Assembly (NCBI GenBank): GCA_020850375.1
Contig: JADZET010000392.1
Span: 1-9,460 of the forward strand
Origin: Phycisphaeraceae bacterium
GTDB lineage: Bacteria > Planctomycetota > Phycisphaerae > Phycisphaerales > Phycisphaeraceae
Length of the DNA stretch: 9,460 nt
Direction of reading: 5' to 3'
The translations under genes and the position numbers were made by a program. Below are positions 5,150 to 9,460 of this stretch, in pieces. The stretch's first letter is position 1, and each line of letters opens with the position of its first letter. The notes under the pieces are model-generated. The model saw only the letters and a list, made by a program, of their open reading frames with translations, searched no databases and had not been told where the DNA came from.

Positions 5150-6093
5150 AGAAAACGCCGGCCAAACCCATGACCCGTGCGGAGTTTGACGCGCTGTTCA
5201 AGAAGGTCTGCAACTGGGGCCGCTGGGGCGAGGACGACGAGCGGGGGACGCTCAACTACATCACGCCCAGGCACATCACGGGCGCGGCCAAGCTCGTGCG
5301 GTCCGGCCGGACGGTGTCGCTGGCCATCCCGATCAATACCGTGGCCGGGCCGGACAATCCAAACCCGGCTGTGCACAAGATGGTGGTCCTGCACGATACC
5401 GCGTGGCCGGAGGGCGAGCCGCGCTTCGCCACCGACTCGCTCGACTCGCAGTTCCACGGCGACTGCTTCACTCACATGGACGCCCTCTGCCACGTCAGCT
5501 ACCAGGGCAAGCTCTACAACGGCAAGCCCGCGGATTCGGTGACCAAGACCGGTGCCACGCTGCAGGACATCACCGCCTTCGCCCACGGCATTGTGGGGCG
5601 AGGCGTGCTCCTGGACATCCCGCGTCTGCGCGGCGTCAAGTGGCTTGAGCTGGGCGACGCCGTGACGGCTGAGGAACTCGAAGCGGCGGAGAAGGCCCAG
5701 GGCGTGCGTCTGGGCGAGGGTGACATCATGCTCTTTCGCACGGGCCACCACCGCCGGCGATTGGAGCTCGGGCCGTGGAACCCCGGCTACAGCGGTTTAG
5801 GTATGGCCGGCCTGCACGCCTCATCCATGCTCATGCTGCACGAGCGGAAGGTCGCGGTGTTCCTGCCCGACGGCGACGGCGAGACGGTGCCGAGCAACGT
5901 CGAGGGCATCGCCTGCCCGATCCACACCCTGCAACTCGTGGCCATGGGGATGGTCTGCGCCGACAGCCTGCAATTCGAGGAACTCGTTGAGGTCTGCGAG
6001 CAGGAAAAGCGCTGGGAGTTCATGGTCTCCGCCAGCCCGCTGAGATTGCCGCGGGCGACGGGGTCGATGTTCAACCCGACGGCGATCTTCTGA
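5146..6093 (+). CDS. Cyclase-family (kynurenine formamidase-like) metal hydrolase
   Basis: A 315-residue protein of the cyclase family (Pfam PF04199 type). The metal-binding signature HGDCFTHMDALCH covers residues 104-116, with H104, H110, D112 and H116 as the expected ligands. The family also contributes LFRTGH in the middle and a late LHERKVAVFLPDGDG segment where related enzymes place a further acid. N-terminal NWGRWGEDDERGTLNYITP is typical of the longer members (about 310 residues) rather than of the short KynB type (about 210). Known members hydrolyse N-formylkynurenine or isatin, so amide or lactam hydrolysis is likely; the substrate is unknown. Translation is probably coupled to the upstream PLP-enzyme gene: the ATG overlaps its TGA (ATGA at 5146-5149) and AGGAG lies 7 nt upstream within that gene. 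No kynureninase or tryptophan dioxygenase gene is nearby. Confidence 0.92.
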   Translation: MKKTPAKPMTRAEFDALFKKVCNWGRWGEDDERGTLNYITPRHITGAAKLVRSGRTVSLAIPINTVAGPDNPNPAVHKMVVLHDTAWPEGEPRFATDSLDSQFHGDCFTHMDALCHVSYQGKLYNGKPADSVTKTGATLQDITAFAHGIVGRGVLLDIPRLRGVKWLELGDAVTAEELEAAEKAQGVRLGEGDIMLFRTGHHRRRLELGPWNPGYSGLGMAGLHASSMLMLHERKVAVFLPDGDGETVPSNVEGIACPIHTLQLVAMGMVCADSLQFEELVEVCEQEKRWEFMVSASPLRLPRATGSMFNPTAIF

Positions 6094-6163
6094 CACCATG
6101 CTACAGGCGCCGTGTCACGTGTCCCCTCGCTACTGCAGACGCCGCCAACCACCGAGGTAACCG

Positions 6164-6904
6164 ATGTGCGCATGTCAAGATGCCTATGGCAAGGCGATGA
6201 TGGACTATTTGACGGGGAGGCGTACGGCCGAACTGATGCAGATCGGGTGCAAGACGTGGTTTTTCGAATATGACCAGTGGTTTGAGCGAGAGCAAGGGGC
6301 GATGCAGTATGTTCAAGGTCGGGTACTTGATGTTGGGTGTGGTGCCGGACGGCATTCTCTTTATCTTCAAGGCCGCGGCTGTGACGTCCTGGCAATTGAC
6401 AAATCTCCGTTGGCCATAAAGGTTTGCCGGCATCGTGGTGTTCGAGAGACCAGGGTGATGTCGCTCACTCAGGTCACGCGCAGATTGGGGCTGTTCGATA
6501 CCATTCTCCTGTTGGGGAATAACTTCGGTTTGATGGCCAATCGCAGACGCGCACGGTGGATATTGCGTCGATTCTGGGCGATGACCAGAGCCGACGCGAG
6601 GATTCTGGCCGGCAGTGGCGATCCGGCCGCAAACAGTAATCCTGACACACTGGCCAAGATGGAGAGTAACCGGCGGCGAGGCCGCATGCCGGGGCAGTTC
6701 CGCATGCAGGGGCGATATGGAAACTGCAAGACACCCTGGTTCGACTGGCTCTTCGTCTCTGAGACAGAAATGGAGGAGCTTGTTGACGGCACTGGGTGGC
6801 GCATATCGCGTTTCCTTCGGGACAACACCGACGCGTACGTCGCCGTCATATTGAAAGAGCACTCCAAGCGCAACGGAGGTCGTTCGAGTTCTCAGAAGTC
6901 GTAG
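6164..6904 (+). CDS. Class I SAM-dependent methyltransferase
   Basis: A 246-residue protein with SAM-binding motif I GRVLDVGCGAG around residues 52-62, and an acidic strand end LAIDKS with D79 for the ribose hydroxyls. FDTILLLGNNFGLM forms the motif IV region. The layout, with a short N-terminal helical part (FFEYDQWFEREQG) before motif I and a C-terminal WRISRFLRDNTDAYVAVILK strand pair, suits a small-molecule methyltransferase, but the substrate cannot be read. GAGGT 5 nt upstream supports the ATG at 6164. The reading frame is visibly less G+C-rich and uses A/T-ending codons more than its neighbours, and 70 nt separate it from the cyclase gene. It may be a separately acquired gene rather than part of the preceding operon. 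It converges on the SDR gene with only 27 nt between stops and no visible terminator. Confidence 0.88.
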   Translation: MCACQDAYGKAMMDYLTGRRTAELMQIGCKTWFFEYDQWFEREQGAMQYVQGRVLDVGCGAGRHSLYLQGRGCDVLAIDKSPLAIKVCRHRGVRETRVMSLTQVTRRLGLFDTILLLGNNFGLMANRRRARWILRRFWAMTRADARILAGSGDPAANSNPDTLAKMESNRRRGRMPGQFRMQGRYGNCKTPWFDWLFVSETEMEELVDGTGWRISRFLRDNTDAYVAVILKEHSKRNGGRSSSQKS

Positions 6905-6931
6905 CACGCAAGCGCCACACTGCCGTTTCCC

Positions 6932-7702
6932 TCACTGACTCATCAGATCCCCCCCCGTGGCCAGGATGTGTTCGCCGGTGACGTGGTCGGAGAGGTAGCA
7001 GGCCAGGAAGAGGGCGACGCGGCCGATGTCCTCGGGGTAGCCGACCTTGCGCAGGGCGGCGGACTGGGCCCAGGCTTCGGGGTTCTGGTTGGGCTCCCAG
7101 GATTTCTGCATGAAGCGTTCGGTGGTGGGCGTCATCACTGCCCCGGGGCAGATGGCGTTGCAGTAGACCTTGTGCCGGCCGAGCTCCTTGGCGATGTTGC
7201 GGGTCATGGAGATGATGGCCGCCTTGGTGGCGCAGTAGGCGATGGCGCCCTCGGGCAGGGGGGCCCGGCCGGAGTCGGAGGAGAGGTTGATGATCTTGCC
7301 CCCGCCCTGGCGGACCATCACCTTGGCCACGGCCTGGCAGAGCATGAAGGTGCCGCGGACGTTGACGGCGAAGTGCTTGTCGAAGAGGGCCAGGCTCGTC
7401 TCAAGGAACGGCACCCAGTCCTGCACGGCCGCGTTGTTGACCAGGACATCGATCCGGCCGAAGTCCTTTTCCACGCCGGCGACGAAGGGGGCGATGGCCT
7501 TTTCGTCCGCGACGTCGAGCCCCCGGAAGGTGACGGGGCTGCCGGTCTTCTTCGCGAGATCGGTTGCGGTCTGAGCGCCCTTGGCCTCCTGGAGGTCGGC
7601 GACGATGACGGTGGCGCCCTCGCGAGCGAAGACCTCGGCGATGCCCGCGCCAATGCCCTGGGCGGCGCCGGTGACGATGGCGATCTTGTCCTTGAGCAGC
7701 AT
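6932..7702 (-). CDS. Short-chain dehydrogenase/reductase, NAD-type
   Basis: A 256-residue classical SDR read on the - strand. TGAAQGIG is at residues 11-18. D36 at the end of strand beta-2 suggests NAD(H) preference. NNAA (89-92) is a variant of NNAG, and N114 is the structural Asn. The catalytic set is S142, Y156 and K160 (YCATK), with one residue more than usual between Ser and Tyr. PGAVMTP and the C-terminal GEHILATGGDLM fit the family. The start is the ATG at 7702-7700, with GGGAGGA about 8-9 nt upstream. The frame is open far upstream (to 9025), but that extension is antisense to the dehydratase gene and is not protein-like. Divergent arrangement with a sugar-acid-type dehydratase suggests a sugar or aldose dehydrogenase making the aldonate or lactone; that is inference. 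An 8-G run lies within the last codons. Confidence 0.92.
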   Translation of the reverse strand: MLLKDKIAIVTGAAQGIGAGIAEVFAREGATVIVADLQEAKGAQTATDLAKKTGSPVTFRGLDVADEKAIAPFVAGVEKDFGRIDVLVNNAAVQDWVPFLETSLALFDKHFAVNVRGTFMLCQAVAKVMVRQGGGKIINLSSDSGRAPLPEGAIAYCATKAAIISMTRNIAKELGRHKVYCNAICPGAVMTPTTERFMQKSWEPNQNPEAWAQSAALRKVGYPEDIGRVALFLACYLSDHVTGEHILATGGDLMSQ

Positions 7703-7816
7703 GTCTAAAATCCTCCCTGGGAGACGTGGCGTTGGAATGGACCGGCGGATTGTCGCCGGATGCGGGCCACGGGGCAAGATCCGCCTCGCGGGCTGGATGA
7801 TTACAATGATCGGCCT
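7703..7816. promoter_or_regulatory. Divergent intergenic control region, SDR / dehydratase
   Basis: This 114-bp region separates two genes read outward. On the + strand TACAAT (7802-7807, 5 of 6 matches to the -10 consensus) lies 9 nt before the dehydratase ATG, so transcription would start within a few bases of that codon. No convincing -35 box is seen at 16-18 bp spacing. On the - strand the SDR gene has a strong GGGAGGA ribosome site, adjoining the small inverted repeat CTCCCTGGGAG (7713-7723). I found no clear longer operator palindrome, though a shared regulator site is plausible here. Confidence 0.35.
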
Positions 7817-9460
7817 ATGCAGAACCACGGAATCGCCAATGCGCTGACGGAGTACGGGGATCGCCAGTTCTCGCTGTACATGCGGCGGGCGTTCGCCCAG
7901 TCGATGGGTTTTAGCCGAGAGGCCTTGGATAAACCCATCGTGGGGATCATCAACACATTCAGCGACCTGAACAACTGCCACCGCGACGTGCCGCGCCTGG
8001 TCGAGGCGGTCAAGCGCGGCGTGTGGCAGGCGGGGGGGCTGCCGCTGGAGTTCCCGACGATCTCGCTGGGCGAGTTGTTCCTCAACCCCAGCAGCATGAT
8101 GTTCCGCAACCTGATGTCGATGGACGTCGAGGCGATGGTCAAGGCCCAACCGATGGACGCGGTGGTGGCCATCGGTGGGTGCGACAAGACGATGCCGGCG
8201 ATGCTCATGGGCGCCGCCAGCGCGGGGCTGCCCACGGTGGCCCTGGTCACCGGGCCGATGCTCTCGGGCAGCGTGGGGGCCGAGCGCGTGGGAGCGTGCA
8301 CGGATTGCCGGCGCTACTGGGGCATGTACCGGCGCGGCGAGGTGACGGACGAGGGGATCGATCGCGTCGAAGCGAACCTCGTGCCGACGTCGGGCACGTG
8401 CGGCGTGATGGGCACGGCGTCGACGATCGCCTGTGTGCTCGAGTCGCTGGGTGTCATGCCCCCCGGAAGCGCGGCGGTGCCCCAGGTCATGGCCGAGCGG
8501 TATCGCATCGCCGAGGAGTCGGGGAAGCTGGCGGTCTCGGCGCTGGCGTCGAAGCTCACGCTTGACAAGATTCTGACGAAAAAGGCCTTTGAGAATGGTC
8601 TGCGCGTGCTGCAGGCGGTGGGGGGGTCGACGAACGTCGTCGTGCACCTGATGGCCATCGCGGGGCGACTGGGTCTGCGGTTGACGCTCGACGACCTCGA
8701 GCGCGTCAGCGAGACGACGCCCGTGCTGGTGGACCTTAAACCCTCGGGCCAGGGTTACATGGACGACTTCTTCCGGGCTGGCGGTTTGCCCGTGGTACTG
8801 CGTGAGCTGCGCGACCTTCTGCACCTTGACGCGATGACGATCACCGGTCAGACGCTCGGCCAGTGGCTGGATGGGCCGTATGAGTTCCCGGCGTGGCAGT
8901 CGATCATCCGCCCCCGGAAGTCGCCGTTGCAGGCTGTTGGCGGGCTCGTGGTAGTCAAGGGCAACCTCGCGCCGCACGGGGCGATCGTCAAGCGCGCCGC
9001 GGCCGATCCGCGTCTGCTCAACCACACCGGCCGGGCGGTGGTGTTCAAGGATCTGAAAGACCTAGCCGAGCGCGTCGATTCACCCGACCTGGACATCACG
9101 CCCGACGACGTGATGGTGCTGCAAAACGCCGGCCCCAAGGGCGCCCCCGGCATGCCCGAGGCGGGTTGTCTGCCCATCCCCAAGAAGCTCAAGGGCGTGA
9201 AAGACATCGTCCGCATCAGCGACGCCCGCATGAGCGGCACAGCCTTCGGCACGGTGGTGTTGCATGTGACGCCGGAGGCGGCGGTGGGCGGCCCCTTGGC
9301 CCTGGTGCATAGCGGCGACAAGATCACGCTGAGCGTCGACAAGCGTGAGCTGACGTTGCACGTGGATGACGCCGAGCTCGCCCGCCGGCGTGCAGCGTGG
9401 AAGGCCCCCGCCGGCCCGCAGCGCGGGTACGACTGGCTCTATCACCAGCACGTCCAGCAG
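7817..9460 (+). CDS. IlvD/Edd-family dehydratase, sugar-acid type, 3' end outside the window
   Basis: The frame is open from ATG 7817 to the window end (548 codons) without a stop; relatives have about 570-600 residues, so little is missing. The three Fe-S cluster cysteines are at C54 (NTFSDLNNC), C122 (GGCDKTM) and C195 (SGTCGVMGTAST). K124 follows C122 as the expected carbamylated Mg ligand, and S473 in ISDARMSGTAFG is the catalytic-serine position. GGSTN, GNLAPHGA and QNAGPKGAPGMPE are further family hallmarks. The pattern of MMFRNL, KAFENGLRVLQAVGGSTN and the C-terminal YDWLYHQHV resembles arabonate/xylonate dehydratases more than biosynthetic IlvD as I recall them. The likely reaction is dehydration of an aldonic acid to its 2-keto-3-deoxy form; dihydroxy-acid dehydratase remains possible. 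No Shine-Dalgarno sequence precedes the ATG. The next in-frame ATG (codon 22) would cut into conserved sequence. Confidence 0.93.
   Translation, partial: MQNHGIANALTEYGDRQFSLYMRRAFAQSMGFSREALDKPIVGIINTFSDLNNCHRDVPRLVEAVKRGVWQAGGLPLEFPTISLGELFLNPSSMMFRNLMSMDVEAMVKAQPMDAVVAIGGCDKTMPAMLMGAASAGLPTVALVTGPMLSGSVGAERVGACTDCRRYWGMYRRGEVTDEGIDRVEANLVPTSGTCGVMGTASTIACVLESLGVMPPGSAAVPQVMAERYRIAEESGKLAVSALASKLTLDKILTKKAFENGLRVLQAVGGSTNVVVHLMAIAGRLGLRLTLDDLERVSETTPVLVDLKPSGQGYMDDFFRAGGLPVVLRELRDLLHLDAMTITGQTLGQWLDGPYEFPAWQSIIRPRKSPLQAVGGLVVVKGNLAPHGAIVKRAAADPRLLNHTGRAVVFKDLKDLAERVDSPDLDITPDDVMVLQNAGPKGAPGMPEAGCLPIPKKLKGVKDIVRISDARMSGTAFGTVVLHVTPEAAVGGPLALVHSGDKITLSVDKRELTLHVDDAELARRRAAWKAPAGPQRGYDWLYHQHVQQ

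Noticed and set aside
6949..6956. Eight-base C run (G run on the coding strand) near the end of the - strand SDR as a phase-variation switch
   Set aside because: A slip would change only the last few residues, so an on/off effect is unlikely, and similar G runs occur elsewhere in this G+C-rich window.
7713..7723. CTCCCTGGGAG palindrome at the SDR ribosome site as a regulatory hairpin
   Set aside because: The arms leave almost no loop (4 bp with a 3-nt loop at best) and partly arise from the Shine-Dalgarno sequence itself.
6932..9025. A 697-codon open frame on the - strand ending with the SDR
   Set aside because: Only the last 256 codons are SDR-like and they have their own start and ribosome site. 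The upstream part is antisense to the well-supported IlvD/Edd gene and reads as low-complexity His/Arg-rich sequence.

Overview
The window is a G+C-rich bacterial chromosome segment with ten recognisable protein genes, two of them cut or adjoining the window edges. Codon use, the mix of families and a short repeat built from ACCAAG and ACGGAG units suggest an environmental bacterium, perhaps of the Planctomycetota (Phycisphaerae-like). That placement is inference only, since no rRNA or clade-specific marker is present.

Left part (1-1806, + strand): the 3' end of a FIST-like sensor-domain gene, then a roughly 185-bp imperfect inverted repeat of 9-bp units, then a classical short-chain dehydrogenase/reductase (SDR) with NADP-type sequence.

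Centre-left (1807-3466, + strand): a good sigma-70-type promoter, a structured leader of about 190 nt that holds a possible 33-codon reading frame, two mutually exclusive RNA folds and an intrinsic terminator, then a divergent PRPP synthetase (prs), then a YpeA-type GNAT acetyltransferase. The leader looks like a transcription attenuator and is the most interesting regulatory feature here.

Centre-right (3533-6904, + strand): a YjbQ/UPF0047 protein, a DSD1/D-threonine-aldolase-like PLP enzyme that appears to lack the family's C-terminal metal ligands, a cyclase-family (kynurenine-formamidase-like) metal hydrolase translationally coupled to it by an ATGA overlap, and a class I methyltransferase of less G+C-rich sequence. 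The first three look like one transcription unit for an amino-acid or amide catabolic step whose substrate cannot be read from sequence.

Right part (6932-9460): a divergent pair, an NAD-type SDR on the - strand and an IlvD/Edd-family dehydratase on the + strand that runs off the window. The dehydratase most resembles the sugar-acid (arabonate/xylonate/fuconate) branch. A sugar dehydrogenase beside an aldonate dehydratase fits a non-phosphorylative sugar oxidation route. The dehydratase start has no Shine-Dalgarno sequence and a -10-like box about 10 nt upstream, suggesting a leaderless transcript.

I saw no tRNA, rRNA, CRISPR array, transposase or phage gene. Long antisense open frames opposite nearly every gene are a side effect of high G+C.
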